Shown: one piece after another, positions 38,100-51,200 of the stretch
Position numbering within the stretch: the first letter of the stretch is position 1
Layout of the letters: the number at the start of each line of letters is the position of its first letter
Notes under the pieces: model-generated
Databases searched by the model: none
Told to the model about the DNA's origin: nothing
What the model saw: only the letters and a program-made list of their open reading frames with translations
Translations under genes and position numbers: made by a program
Assembly: GCA_037957365.1 (NCBI GenBank)
Contig: JARHVA010000666.1
Location: 4,281,501-4,345,500 of the forward strand
Direction of reading: 5' to 3'
DNA from: Torreya grandis
Lineage: Eukaryota; Streptophyta; Pinopsida; Cupressales; Taxaceae
Length of the DNA stretch: 64,000 bases

Positions 38100-38590
38100 A
38101 ACATTTATACCAAGATTTATTGAAATAAATTAAGGTATTTGAAGATAATAATATCCTTCTAGATACCCAAAAGCAAGATGATTTGGGACTCGATTGGGTA
38201 GTTGAGATGCCATTCTACACGAAGGATGAGGATGAAGCAAGCGAAATGGATTAGGAATTTTCATTTGACACCTTCAAAAGAGTGGAAGTATGTTATCAAC
38301 TTGATTTAAATGGTAAAGTTGTAGATAAATGTCATGCTTTTTTAGCCAATCAAGATGAAGTATCCTTTCAAGATGACTTGGAAAGTTTTGGTACAAAGAT
38401 TGATAGTTTATCCCCACCTCAAGCTAAATTTAATGAAGATATTAGGAAAAAAATGCTAGATAAGCTATAATAATTGAATGAAGATGATATAAGTCACTAT
38501 CTATATATGATTGAAGGAGAATTATCACTCCAAATGAAGGACAAAAGGATTTGGGAAGAAGATGATTGGGTCTTAGATTCATACCTTTGA
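38100..38590 (+). pseudogene. Acidic ORF remnant downstream of gag
   Basis: One frame reads FEDNNILLDTQKQDDLGLDW, a stop, then EVCYQLDLNGKVVDKCHAFL and SFQDDLESFGTKIDSL (38282-38470), followed by stops and EGELSLQMKDKRIWEEDDW. It is acidic, without a catalytic motif. In complete relatives such a region precedes the protease. Here no polymerase follows before the 3' LTR. Confidence 0.45.
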
Positions 38591-39773
38591 TCCATACATC
38601 TGATAATGCTGATAGAAAGCCACTACATCACCTAGAAGACACAAGCATAAAAGTGATCCTATCCACAAGAAGAGGCCACTCAGTGAAAGCAATCAAGATT
38701 CAGGGTTCCATGGTAGGCTAAATAACTTTCCATTTGATCCTAGAGGTAGGCTCTTTATGAAGTTAGTGTAGGTCTTTAGATTATTTTCTTTCCTATTTCT
38801 TTCCTTCATGTCCCTTGTTTGTAAATAATGTTTGTATATATTTATTTGCCTATTGTGCTTTGTTCCTTGATTATAAATAAGTACTTTTAGATATCTCTCA
38901 ACTTGATTTTTATCTAACTGATCACGAACTTCATAGTTCAAAAATGTAGGTATGACTTCCCAATATTGGTTGATCATGGATTGTTGAAATATGAGCTTGA
39001 TATTATAGTTTAGAGAAGATAATAAATACTGATGGATAAGTTAATTTTTCCTTGATAGTTTAAAACTTGTTATGATCTAATATTGGTTTTAAGAAGGATT
39101 TCACATGTAGAATGAAAGCTTAAACTATTAGGACACAGTCATGCTTGCACTTTAAAACATTAATTACCTGGGACAAATTTTAAAACCAAGGATGATTGTC
39201 TAAAAATTAAAAACTTGATCAAATCCCTAAACCTAGCTAATTTGGTTCCCAACCTTTGCTAGAAAGTCAAAATGACTTGAAAAAAATCCAAAAATAAGAT
39301 CTTTATTACAAAATTCAAAGATATTTCTAAGTAGAGGTGATTTTGGTAATCTCCACTGGGGTTATGGATGCCTATATGGTAGTGGAGCAAGGCCTTGAGT
39401 GGTGCTAAAGGTATCTCTATTGGGGCTATGGATGTTTGGCTAATAGCAAAGCAATTCCCAAGCCTTTCTTGAGCTAATGCATGGTTATTAATGAATATTC
39501 AAACATGTTGAAATTCAATGTTAATGATTAAAGTCATGAACTTTGAAGTTGTTCTCTAAATCCTTTGGCAATCAATAAGTAGAACAAAGCACACACACAA
39601 CATGACTATGTTTTGATGTTTGATCATAATTCTACATATGTAAAAAATTTTATAACCATGAACTGATCTTAATAATGGTGCTTGATCAAATGGAATAAAT
39701 ATCTTAATTATTAGTTTAAACTAGAGTCTCTAAATTCTAACATATTTCTATGTTTCCTTTAGAATTTACCATT
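38591..39773. other. Non-coding 3' internal region with a 65-bp tandem duplication
   Basis: About 1.2 kb without coding evidence, where a full element would carry pol. Two imperfect 65-bp units (39345-39409 and 39410-39470) share GGTA..TCTCYAYTGGGGYTATGGATG. No clear polypurine tract precedes the 3' LTR. Confidence 0.5.
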
Positions 39774-42700
39774 TGTTGAGGTCAACATACCCCCATTTTT
39801 GAAAAATGGAGACCCATGTGTCAAATTGTACAAATTTATACCTTAAAATTGAAGATTCACTTGATCATAGTGTCATTAGCATGAATACACATTATTTTTA
39901 TTTGAAGATCATCCACACCATGGTTTGGCTGACTTATTTCTTCATGGTTCTGGTTTAATTTTATCTAAAGTGCTAACATTGGATATTTATGTTTCAAGTT
40001 GTATGTTTAATGGAGCCCATTTAGGAATGAACATGCTTAGGGTGTTTTACTTTAATGTTAAATTGGTATTTTACTAACCTTGGTCTATAATTGATTCATT
40101 AAATTCATATTTTGAAACCCTAGCCTAATGTTTTACTTGGACCTTTAATTCAAATTTAAATTTGGCAAGAGATTTTTATTTAAATTTAAGTGGGAACAAA
40201 TTAATCATACCATGGACTTAGTTTAATTTTTATCCTGAGGCTTGGTCATGTTTTTCAACACAGCTAAACCTTAGGCTAAAAATCCTATGCTTGGTCTCTT
40301 TTATGCCTCATAATCCCTTTGTTTCCTTCTATCCTAGCTTGGTCTAAATAATTTCATGGTCCATTTATTATAAGGATTATCCTAAAATATTATCCTAAGG
40401 TTTATCATATTTATTAATATGATAAAAATCTTAGGCTAAAACTTACGCTATGTCTTAATTACTCACAGGGTCCTTTTGTTTTAGGTTTCTAATCTTGGTC
40501 CAAAGTCTTTATGCCTTCATCACTTTTAATTCATGGAGTCCCATTTAATATGTTTAGAATTTAGCTTAAATAGTTTATCCTAAATCATTTATATATGCTC
40601 TCAAACTTAACTTTCATTCTTTTTTATAGGATCAATGATCTGCATTTGCTCGGATGAGATTGATCAAATAGCATGAGCCAAGTCAAGACTTCAACAGATC
40701 TTGGGATGAGTGAGAGGGTGACAAGTGTCACCTTCTTGGTAAAATATTTTTGAGTATCCAATGGTGGTACATCCCTTGGATCTTGATCCAATGGTATGCA
40801 TTTTATCATATAATATGGATCCAACAGAGCATGAAAAGCATTAAAACATCAAACCCCAACCAAAGAGTTAAAGCCCAAGCATGTTCCCAAGATCTATGGT
40901 CCACATAATCTTAGTACATTTGATTCAATGATGCATGTAATTTTGAATTATAAAATGTTATATGGAGCTTCATGGGGGTGCCAAGTGTCACCATCATGGG
41001 AGCCCAGTACAGAGATCAAATGATGTATGGGAGCCTAATATAAAGTGTATTGAAGCACCAAGTAGTAGCCACATGGTAGATATAGGAAACATGATGAACC
41101 TAGGAATGATAAGTGGTAAGCTCATTAGATATCCCTATGGACATGTTTAAAATAGATGCTAATGCACCTATCAATGATGTTCATGTAGATGTCAAATGAG
41201 GATCATGTGGACATCAATTTTAAGATAATAAAGATAATATATGACATGTTTAAAATTGATGGTCATGTACCCATCAAAGACATTCACATGGATGTCAAAT
41301 GATGATCAAGAGGATGCAAATTTTAAAATAGCATAAAGTTATAAAGATGAGTTTAAAATTCATGATCACATGTCCATCAAATATGTTTGCATTGATGTCA
41401 AATGATGGGCATGTGGACATCAATATTAAGATAGCTATTTGGATCCAAATTCAATGGCAATGATCATATTTTAAATAGTGATGAGTAGAATGCCATGGGG
41501 ATGCCATATCAAATCCACGTGAGTGTAATGTGCCAAATCAAAGACCTTTTATACCTGGTCATGTAAAGGTAGGGATATAATAACATGATGTTTGACTTCA
41601 TAGATGCCATTAGAGCACTGTTAGAACCTACAAGAATTCCCTGGAGAGGTGAGGACCATAAACAAACCCTATGAGCATTATGATTGACTTGAAGAGAACT
41701 GAATTGTCACCTATGTAAAGATAAGTCTAGCTAGATTCCATTAGCAAAAAACTTAAAAGGATTTTCAGAAATGATGGGGGACCTCTCTTATATCCTTGAG
41801 CGGCTCAGAGATATGACAGTACATGTATTGGGTAGCATCAAAAATCAATGAAGACCCTAAAATATTAGCAGAGAAATTCATCAAATTGAGGGTTCTCAGA
41901 GTTAGAATATTCCTCTTGTGGCTAAACCTTATCCATTTTAAAAGTGGAATATTATATTTTCAAAGGCATGTGTGGTTTGTAAAACAAACTACCTAAAGAT
42001 CAATCCATTGGGAAAGTCTAGTGTATTTCTAGAACATTTGTGGAAAGGATAGTTATCCTTACACATGTACTTTTTTCATTGGTTAGGACTAACCAACATA
42101 CCACCTTGATCATTCTATAAAAGGGGTATTGTCAATTATTAAAAGGGGATAGAGGGAGTTATTAGATCCAAATTACTTTGTAAAATTTGAGCAATGAATA
42201 CAAACAAGGAATTCTATAAAGTCTATCCATATTTGCTTGTGTGAAGTGCTATATGGTTTCTCTCTCAGTTACCTAGTTTAATTTTAGATTTGAATGGTTC
42301 CTATGGATTCTAGATGTGTATCTTGAATGTAGAGTTGTTAATTTGTGTCAATGCTAGATTAGTTGAAAGTTCACAAGCTTATTTCATTTTCTACACTTCT
42401 TTTACATTTGGGCTAATTTTATTTGCTTGTAAGAGTGAATATTTAAAGTGAGTCTAGTACTTATTTTAATCATTTCATACCTTTCTTATAAGCTTACTTG
42501 ATTTATGCTATGATTTGGGATTGAACTGCTTCACTTCATATATTGGTTAAATGTATGTTCGAATGAAATTTGAACTTTGTCATAATGTCTAGAACAAAGA
42601 CCAGTAACATCTTTTTTTTCTTCCCTACCCTCCCTTTTTCTCCCTTTTTTAACTAGATCACTTTAGCTTAATTCTCATTGTACATATCCACCTTAGATTA

Positions 42701-42953
42701 GCTCTTGATCATAATTTACTCTTCTTAGCATATATACTTCATATTTTGCATAGATCAACTATTTGGCCATGGTGGTTCCCAACCACTAAACATTGTAAAT
42801 ATTGTGAACAACCCACTTGATTTTCCTCTATTCTATCAAATGATAACAATATTATCACAACCTGTAACTCATGTGATGAATTCCTAGAATTCTAAAATGA
42901 GAAGAGTTTCTTAAACACTCTGGGCACCTGTGATACATATTCAGGCATCAACA
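39774..42953 (+). repeat. 3' LTR of the gag-only element
   Basis: It is 3.18 kb and lacks the 0.54-kb insertion of the 5' LTR. Ends are TGTTGAGG and CATCAACA. Confidence 0.85.
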
Positions 42954-45900
42954 AAACCTTAAAAATTAATCTAAATTCACTTATAACTCCAAAAATTATG
43001 CCTTAAGTTGAATTAATTTCCTTATTTTCTCTACTTTATATTATAATAATAATTAGTAAAATTTTGAATGATTTAAAGTGCATAAAAAATATATGAATGC
43101 ATGTAGCCTTCCTTAGCTTAACACAAATGAATGATTTTCATAAATTTAGGAAAGAAAACTTTTATTTTCATTTAAATTTAAAAATACAAAGATTTAGTTG
43201 TCCAATATAAAATATACCATTTTAACTTGAACATAAAATTTCATTTCATTACTTTTATAATCTGATACCCTCACTAAGAAGGGTATGCAAGTGATAAAGA
43301 AACATCACACTATTTCCAATGATTATTACAATTTTTATTCCAAAAAATATCTATTTCTAGTTGAATGATAATAATAACATGGCTTTCAAATATCTAATAT
43401 AATTTATTTACAAATATATACGAAGTGTTGGACAAGTTAGTCTTCACATAGACTTCACGTGTAACGACAAGGCCAACTGAAGGAGGCTCACCTCCCATCC
43501 TTTTACCATCATCAAGAGATTACCCTAGGTACCCCCAAGCCTAATATTCCTAGATCTAAAAATCATCACATCATGGTTTAAGGTGGACAAGCCATTAAAA
43601 AAGAGGTTTGGGTGGTAGATAAAGCTCGACAAGACACACTCTCTAGAAAACACATTTAGGAGGCTATAAACTCATCTAAACAAAAGAGGATTCCTTTTAC
43701 AAAACTAGCATACAAGGAAATATAAACAAAATATCAACACCAATGATAACAAGTAGCCATAATGTGTTTCTAGCACCAACAAGACCCGCTGAAGGAGAAG
43801 AATAATGTGGGGATAACTCATCCTTGTTATACCATCTTGGCTATGGGAGGGCACATGCACCTTTGATCATGTTAAATGACATGTACAGGGCATCGAGAGG
43901 TCCACTTTACACTACCAATACAAAGAATCAAACTACATAAGAGGGCATTAGAAAATTTGTCCACTTGATAATACCAATCCATGAGAGTGCACAACAAGCA
44001 TTCAAATTCATATATAAATTTTGGTAGCATAACTCTGCCATTATAAGAAAATAAAATGGCATAAAAAATATCCATCATTTTATGAGATATATTACATATC
44101 CAATCCCAAATGGGTATTAAAACAACATGGCCTCCATTGGCACAACCATGGAATATAAGTAAAGAAAGAGGGTAAGCTAAATGGCATTATACCTCTTGAA
44201 AAATGTAATGAAAGGAAAGGAAAAATAAAATGTTAATATAAATAAGATTAATTAAAATATGGGAATGGAATTCTACATTAGATCCTTCTTGGATCCACTA
44301 AAAAACACCTCTTACAAGCTTTGGGTAATGGTTATCCTCCTCCTTTAATATCTTCGTCTAAGCTCCTCATCTTCTTTCTCCTTCTCTTCTCCACTTCCAA
44401 TTTTATAAATTTTAAATGAGAAAAAGTCCTTTCAAAGAAGGCATTCCTTCCTCATATAGACTCAACTCCTTTCTATACAAGCCAATGTCAAGGTGACATG
44501 TTTCCCTTCCCATCCCTTGGCTCATGGTACAAAAGTCTTCCCTCTCCATAACTCCACTTACAATCCCATGTGGAAAAGAAAGTCAATCCAGACCTCATAA
44601 ATTAACCCACTATCCCATGCCATAAATAGCACATGGGCTGACATAAAAGTCCTCTTTGACTCCTAGAAAGACTCTTCAACCTCTTATTGGTCCAAGGACA
44701 TAAAAATAAACATAAAATATCTAAAAACTACTTTATGCCACTCTCTAAAGTTGGCTATTCCAATCCATCCGAGTTTTGAGTCAAAGGGGTCCACTTAAGT
44801 GTCTTAAAAAATACTTTACGAATGAAATAAAACTTAAATATAACTCTTAACGTTAAGAAGGAAAGGTGTGAATAGTGCAAAATGAGTTAAAGATGTCTAT
44901 ACTTCTCACTAGGTCCACAAATGAAATAAGGAATGGTTTAGATCATGGAAGGGTCAATTATATGTCACCACTCTACCAATGATGTGTTCATGCCTAGTGT
45001 GATCCTAGTTCCATCATCATCCTCCCATATCACATGTGCAACTTGCACACATAAAATTGCCTACCCTAGATAAAAAAAGCTATAGAATATAACTATACAA
45101 GTGATCTCAATCCACACAACATTTACATGACTATCGAAGGAATCACATATCAATGGTAATAAACTAATACTAATCATATAAACAAATATATAATTCAAAA
45201 TCCTTTTTAGGAATAATATCTCTAGTGGTATGGAATAAATTTGCATCATAATGAAAAACCAAATAACATAATTAAAATGATATCATAATACATAAAATAA
45301 AATTAAAAATTATTATATAAGGTAAACAAATGGGTTTTAAGGGCTCCCATGACCCATATATAAATGCTAAATACAGACCAATAACCACCTACTAGGATAA
45401 ACTAAGACTGCCATCCTACCCTAGAGCCACCAAAAACACCCAAAGAACCTAATCAAAACTAAAAAACCTAGCCTGACTAAATAAGGCTCCAAAATATAAA
45501 AACTACAAACAAGCCCTACGAGTCTTATAGGTCCTCCTAGATGGTAACATTGATCTTGTTGGTATTTTTATTGGCATTCATTTCCTCATTGCTATCCACA
45601 TTATTTTTCATATTTCTCCTAGTTATTTTACCTACTCCCTCATCTACAAGAGGATTTTTAGGTTCTTCATCATATTTGCTCTCTTCTTGCTTAGGTTGGC
45701 CTCTTTATGCTTCTTCTAGCCATCCTCTTATTTTTTCTACCTTTCATTCTCCTCTTTGAGTATTGACTCATGATTAGGTTTAAACATGTTCATTGGCTTC
45801 TTCTAGACCTTTCTTCCCCAACTACCCATACCAGCTCTAGCTAAGATCCCTTTTCTAACTACCTTGATAAACATTTTGATGCTTCTGATGTCCTTCTCCA

Positions 45901-46157
45901 TCCCTTTTAGCCTACCCTCCATAATTTTTAACTTGTCCTATAAGCTTAATCTTGGCATAAAATAATAATGAAATATAAGCATATATTGGTTTTTTCATAA
46001 TAAAAAAATAACATCTCATAACACATTAAATTTGTATCTCAATCACAAAGACTCAATAACTTCTCATGTTTCAATAATACATAAGGCATGTCTCAGCTGA
46101 ACGTGTGTAAAACATCACATGTATAAAGGCAGACAAAAATAAAATAAGGTTCTCACA
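42954..46157 (-). repeat. 5' LTR (copy B) of the large element, second part
   Basis: It continues copy B after the nested retrotransposon: 42970-43140 matches 6215-6400 of copy A, 43470 matches 6640, 45000 matches 8095 and 46068-46157 matches 8482-8567. It ends TTCTCACA, the minus-strand LTR start TGTGAGAA. It contains the 655-bp insertion at 45301-45955. Confidence 0.75.
45301..45955. mobile_element. 655-bp insertion with a 10-bp target duplication
   Basis: CATAAAATAA occurs at 45291-45300 and again at 45956-45965. Copy A has one such site (ACATATAATAATC, about 8363) and no insert, giving a natural empty-site control. The left third is C/A-rich (CCAATAACCACCTACTAGG), the rest T/C-rich with short charged frames on the minus strand. 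A 10-bp duplication without LTRs suggests a LINE or SINE-type insertion read on the minus strand, but no poly(A) end or reverse transcriptase is seen. Confidence 0.6.
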
Positions 46158-47687
46158 AATAATTTTTTAAAAACATTTTTAATATCAAAATAAATATAAT
46201 GGTTAATAATAACGCAAATACCCTCAACTTCCACAAATGACAAAAAAATGAATGAAAGAAGATAGGTTTCAAAATCCTCATACTAAATAAAGTTTTGATA
46301 ATTTACTTGAGATTACTAAATTTTTAATATTCTTAAAAATGATGTGACTAAAATTTAACAAGATCAAAATAAATAACTATATTTAGTACCAACCCCTAGA
46401 TGATGGAATCATCCTCAGTTTAATAACCACAAGAAAAAAATATGTTTATCTTTTTAGACATCCCAATTTCAACCAAAAAATAAATAAAAATGATTGATAA
46501 AGCAATATGCCCCCCTCCCCCCAAAATCTGACATAAATGAAATTCAAAGATATTGGCAAGAAAAAAATCTTTTAAATAAAATAAGGTTATGATGACTCTT
46601 TTCAAGTGAATTCTATCATATGTGGCAATAATGAATTAATCTTAACTCATCAAAAACATGCATAATTAATTAACCTCATTACTCATGTCTCTAAAACCTA
46701 AAGTTCAAATCATTTACCCAACCAAATATAACATTTTCTCAATTTATTAAAGGAATATTCCAAGATAAATATGATTTAAATGTTTAAATATATATATATA
46801 TATAGGGATAGAAATGGTCAAAATGTATATCAAGCTTGAGTCATTACTAAGTAAAAATTAAAATTAGTTAAAACAATTAAAATTAATATAAAATTGGTTC
46901 CAACAAAATATAAAATAAAATAAATACCTAAAGTCCCAATGGATAAAGTTAATACTACCACCCTTCTTATATTTAAAAGTATAATTCAACAATAACCTTT
47001 AAAATTAAATGATACTCCCAAAAAATCATCTCAAACCCCATCAAGAATTCTCAGTAACCTAAATAAATTCCAAGATACAAATATGAAATTCACCAATTTT
47101 TAAGGGTTAGATTCAATTTGATCTTCAAGTTTTTTAATTCACCTCTTAACCAAGATAATTTTAGTAGATCAATGATTAAGATGAATCCAAATAGTGAAAA
47201 TGTATTCCAAGGTAATTTTATAAACTTACATGATGACCATCCTAATATATATTTTAAGAGTAGGATATAATGATGAAGAGATAATTCTTCCATTTTATGT
47301 ATTTATCAAAACTCAAGATCTTATCCTCCATAAATACTGACTTGATTTGGGAGTATCTCATCCACTCATTGTAAAGATGGTTATGGAAAAACTTTAGATG
47401 TACTTGATTACTCAAATACTTATTATGATAGCTTTCCCAATGTCCTAATATATATGTGGAAATGAACATATTTTTAGTAGATGGCCTTTCCAATATGGGA
47501 TTATTTTCTATAGAAATTGGAGAACAACATTAGGAAGAAATATTCAACTTTACATTTCTTATAGTGTAATCACACTACTAATAGGGAACACAAAATGACA
47601 TTCATCATTAACAAACTATCATATGTGTGAAATTGAAGGTGACTTAATAAACCACCTTGTGAATGTTGAATTTATATCTAATCACAA
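46158..47687 (+). pseudogene. Gag tail to protease region of the old gypsy element, barely readable
   Basis: Just after copy B the forward frame gives TQIPSTSTNDKKMNE, which suits a Gag linker. Further on (47620-47690) CEIEGDLINHLVNVEFISNHNP leads toward the RNase H at 47822. In between, stops and frameshifts are too dense for a firm assignment, and no protease DTG/DSG motif could be placed. Minus-strand frames at 47090-47493 look protein-like by length only. Confidence 0.35.
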
Positions 47688-47812
47688 TCCTAATATAGAA
47701 TGCTTTAAAATATCTCAAATATCATATCTTTTCATGAGTTATGTATTAATAACTATCCTAATATATAATGCTTTAAAATATCTCAAATACCATATCTTTT
47801 CATGAGTTATGT
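47688..47812. repeat. 68-bp tandem duplication
   Basis: TCCTAATATAGAATGCTTTA.. at 47688-47745 recurs at 47756-47812 with a 68-bp period and very few differences. It lies just upstream of the extra RNase H of the gypsy element. Its near identity in a heavily decayed neighbourhood means it arose recently. Confidence 0.9.
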
Positions 47813-47821
47813 ACCATGTGT

Positions 47822-48200
47822 TTTGATGGAGCATGTTTTAAAGAAAGATTTGGTTACTAACTAGCAGTACTCATACAATTGTAAAGAAATTAATTTTTAA
47901 TGTATTAACAATGTTGCTAAATATGAATTTTTAATTTTTGGTATAAATGAAGCTATCAAAATGGAAATAAAACAATTATATTTATTTAGTGATTCATATT
48001 TGATTATAGACCAAATAAAAATTAAATATCAAGCTAAGCATCCACATATGAGATAGTATATAAATTGTGTATGGGAAATCATAAAGAAATCATTCAAAAC
48101 ATTCAACATATATATAATAATTAGAGTATATAATAATCTAAAAAATCCCTTTATAGTATTATCTTCACTATTCAAACCTCCAAAAATTAGGAATATAATT
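47822..48200 (+). pseudogene. Additional RNase H domain upstream of reverse transcriptase (gypsy)
   Basis: FDGA at 47822-47833 is the first catalytic aspartate motif. NNVAKYEFLIFGINEAIKM (47907-47963) and FSDSYLIIDQIKIKYQAKH (47984-48040) follow, with the second and third acidic positions in the expected spacing of archaeal/plant-type RNase H. This dual-RNase H arrangement is known from certain plant Ty3/gypsy lineages. Here the extra domain precedes the reverse transcriptase. A linker with KKWQVLKDHQ follows (48250). Several stops interrupt the frame. Confidence 0.6.
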
Positions 48201-48499
48201 TTTTGTCAAGATTAAAGATGAACTAACTATATATGCTAATGTAAAAAAATGGCAAGTTTTAAAAGATCATCAATAAATTAAAATATTTCTTTGAGGAATT
48301 GATGAAATTTTATAATTGGATATTTATTTTGAGGAATCTCAATAAAAACATCTTCCTAATCCTAATAAGATCATAGGAGAACCTCCTAATAAGTTGGATG
48401 GGAAAAATTAATACAACTCAAAACAAACATTATTCCTAAGGGTTAATCTCTTCAAAAAATGTTTTTGATGAAAAAGATATAGCTATAAAACCTTATCTT

Positions 48500-49440
48500 A
48501 AACCTCCTATGAATTATATATAATAAATAAATTTGGGTACAACTCAATCAACCCAAAGAGTCAATATAGCTATATCCCTTTTAAAATAAGAGAATATCAA
48601 ATTTATTAATCTTATGAATGAGTACAAAGATGTATTTGTATAGAAGTGTGAGTATTTCATAACATATAATAATTTAATTATAACATATTATATTAAAATA
48701 AAACTTGACAGAAAATCATTTTATAAAACTCTAGACCACTTAATCTATTCATTCAAGTAGTTAACCATAAAGAGCGAAAAAAATTACTAGATGCTAAAAT
48801 TATAATTCTAGTAAAATATAATAATTGAATGGTTAATTTAATTGTGATCTATAATAAAAATTATGATATATGATTTGTGTAGATTTCATATATCTAAAAA
48901 AAAAATTTAAAGTATAAATATCCATTACCTAAAAAAGATCAACTTGTCAAAAATGTTACAGGTGCCACAAGGTTATCTATGGATGGATTTTCAAGGTATA
49001 ATCAAGCATTGGTCAATTAAAAAGATCAACAAAATAAAATGTTTGCATGACCATAGGGTACCTTTATGTATGTAAAAATACCATTTACCTTGATAAATTA
49101 TAATAGTTTTTTATAAAGCCATGAATTATGCACTTAAGGATATAATTACCCATCATTATTATCTATTTAGATGACCTAAAAAAAATCCCCACAAAGGCAT
49201 GTTAGCATCTAGAACATCTTCAAAAAGTGTTTAAAATATTTATAAAATATGGTATTTCTCTCAAACCAAAAATAATAATTTTTTTATTCATTCAAAGAAT
49301 ATTTATTGACCATATAATTTACAAAGATAAAATCACAATTGATCCTAACATAGTCTATTTTATAAAATTAGTCTAGATGCCTAAGCTTAAGATGGAAATT
49401 CAGTATTTTTTAGATTAATTTTTTAGAAGATTTGTTTCAA
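48500..49440 (+). pseudogene. Decayed Ty3/gypsy reverse transcriptase
   Basis: Parts in order are FINLMNEYKDVFV (48602-48640), KKLLDAKIIILVKYNN (48778-48825), KYKYPLPKKDQLVKNV (48911-48957), GFSRYNQA (48988-49011), a WGTF-like part (about 49055) and the catalytic YLDD at 49164-49175. The remainder (about 49200-49440) corresponds to the thumb region with a FLGxxNFxRRF-like remnant. Stops occur every 20-40 codons and frames shift several times. The motif order identifies a Ty3/gypsy polymerase with good certainty. It is inactive. Confidence 0.75.
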
Positions 49441-49544
49441 AATTTACTGAACTTACCAAAAGATTAATAATTTAAAAATTAAAAATAAATAAATGAATCA
49501 AAAAAATATATTAAAGATGTATTAATTGAATCTTCTATACTCAC

Positions 49545-49925
49545 CAATCTTATAAGGAATTCTATTTGCATTTGCATTTGAATATACTATTGATGTATTG
49601 TTACTACAAAATAATGATCGAGGTTTTGAGCAACCTATTTATTTCATGAGAAAATAATTGTGATGTGTCCAATTCAAATACAACACTATGGGAAAAAAAC
49701 TTGTGCATTATTTAAAGCCTTAAATGCATTCATTGAATACATGTTATAGTAAAAAAAATTAACTTTTGTCCCTCACCACTCAATTAAAGAAATCTCATGT
49801 AAACAAGAAAGGAAGATGGACAGTTAAAATTCAACAATTTGACATCAAAATACATCCGACCAAGATTTTCAATGGTCAATAATTATTTAAACTAATGGAT
49901 CAAATAAAATTTGGAATCCATTGGA
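49545..49925 (+). pseudogene. Decayed RNase H of the gypsy polymerase
   Basis: FAFEYTIDVLLLQNNDRGFE followed by QPIYFMRK (49570-49655) and KYNTMGKK correspond to the standard Ty3 RNase H connected to the reverse transcriptase. The GRWTVKIQQFDIKIHPTK part (49810-49865) marks its end. Stops are present. Confidence 0.65.
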
Positions 49926-50089
49926 ATAAATCAATTTTATCCTCAAAAAAAAAATTGTAATTTAGTAAATAGTATTTTTAAACTATTTTGAGTGTATCTT
50001 TTACAAAGAAATTTTCTACTATCAATGGAATTAAAATATCCAAATGACATGAATGGATGATAAGTAAGATATCTAAGTTTGAAGGTAGT

Positions 50090-50770
50090 AAAATCATGTA
50101 TCACTAAATAAAAAATATAGAATTATGTTAATGGTATACTCTTAAGATGTCTAACCGAATATGAAATTGAACATGTGATCAAACAAACACATAGTGGGAT
50201 ATGTGATCTCCTAAGTGCAAGATAAATTTTAAAACATATAATCCATTTTAGTTACTATTTTCCTAAAAATAAATTATTACAAACATAAAATGATTTGATC
50301 TTAATCTTCTTGTTAATTTTATTTAAAGAAAAGTGAAACTAGCTCCTATACCATTAAAACCTATTCAACTAGGGCCAAATTTTCAACAATGGGTAATGTA
50401 TTTAATTTGAGAGGTAATCCATCATTACATTAGAAAACACATGTGGACCCTTAAAGCCATATATTATTTCACTAAAATGGTGGAAGTTATATAGAAGAAA
50501 ATACTTTTTATAAACTAGGAGTCCCTCAAAATAATGTCATAGATAATGGCTCAAGCTTTACCTCTATTGATATTCTATCATTTTTTCAAAATTTAAACAT
50601 CATCCTACCACATTCATATAACTATTACCTTAAAAAAAATTGGAAAGCTAAATCCATACATAAAAATGTTTTTATTATTATCAAAAATATAATAAAGGTT
50701 AACAAGAAAGCTCAGGGTTCTCATTTGACATATATAATATAGGAAAACAAGATTAACATAAAAATAGCTA
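50090..50770 (+). pseudogene. Decayed integrase core of the gypsy element
   Basis: It includes an AIYYFTKMVEVI part (about 50458-50495), the second catalytic aspartate motif DNGSSFT (50542-50562), and a later KSIHKNVFIIIKNIIK segment (50652-50700) that stands where the final glutamate helix should be. No HHCC knuckle could be read with confidence. The catalytic glutamate appears lost. A C-terminal Ty3-type remnant continues to about 51200 after the TA repeat. Confidence 0.6.
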
Positions 50771-50785
50771 TAAGTAAATCATAAT

Positions 50786-50802
<17 letters not shown>

Positions 50803-50862
<60 letters not shown>
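50803..50862. repeat. (TA)30 microsatellite inside the decayed integrase
   Basis: Sixty bases of uninterrupted TA split the integrase remnant. Confidence 0.95.
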
Positions 50863-51200
50863 GCAATTATTATGTAACTTGAGTTATCAGTCATGAAATT
50901 TCTTCAATAACTTGCAGTATAAACCATAACCAATGAAAATGAGAATTAAATAATAAATACAACTTTAGGAAGACAAAGTTAAAACCTATGATAGCTTTCA
51001 AGAATATCAGTGCTATATGAAAATGTTTTATGATAAAAAATCAAACCTTGTGAATTTAAAGTTGGAAAGTTAGTTATCATGTGCAACAAAGGAAGAGTAG
51101 ATAAAGGAAAACATGAAAATTTTTGACAATCTATGGCTTAGACCTTTTTATTGATAAAATTGTTGTTAAATTCTTTATATCTTAAAATTTTAGAAAATAA

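Larger units (their letters stand above)
32501..42953 (+). mobile_element. Gag-only LTR retrotransposon (TR-GAG type)
   Basis: A complete 10.45-kb element inserted into copy B. The LTRs are 32501-36244 and 39774-42953, both beginning TGTTGAGGTCAACATACC and ending GGCATCAACA, about 89% alike by eye. Flanks AAACT (32496-32500) and AAACC (42954-42958) are a near-perfect 5-bp target duplication. The 3.5-kb internal region codes for a decayed Gag on the + strand but shows no protease, reverse transcriptase, RNase H or integrase. It would have depended on an autonomous partner. A fragment of the same LTR family is at 1-1661. Confidence 0.82.
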
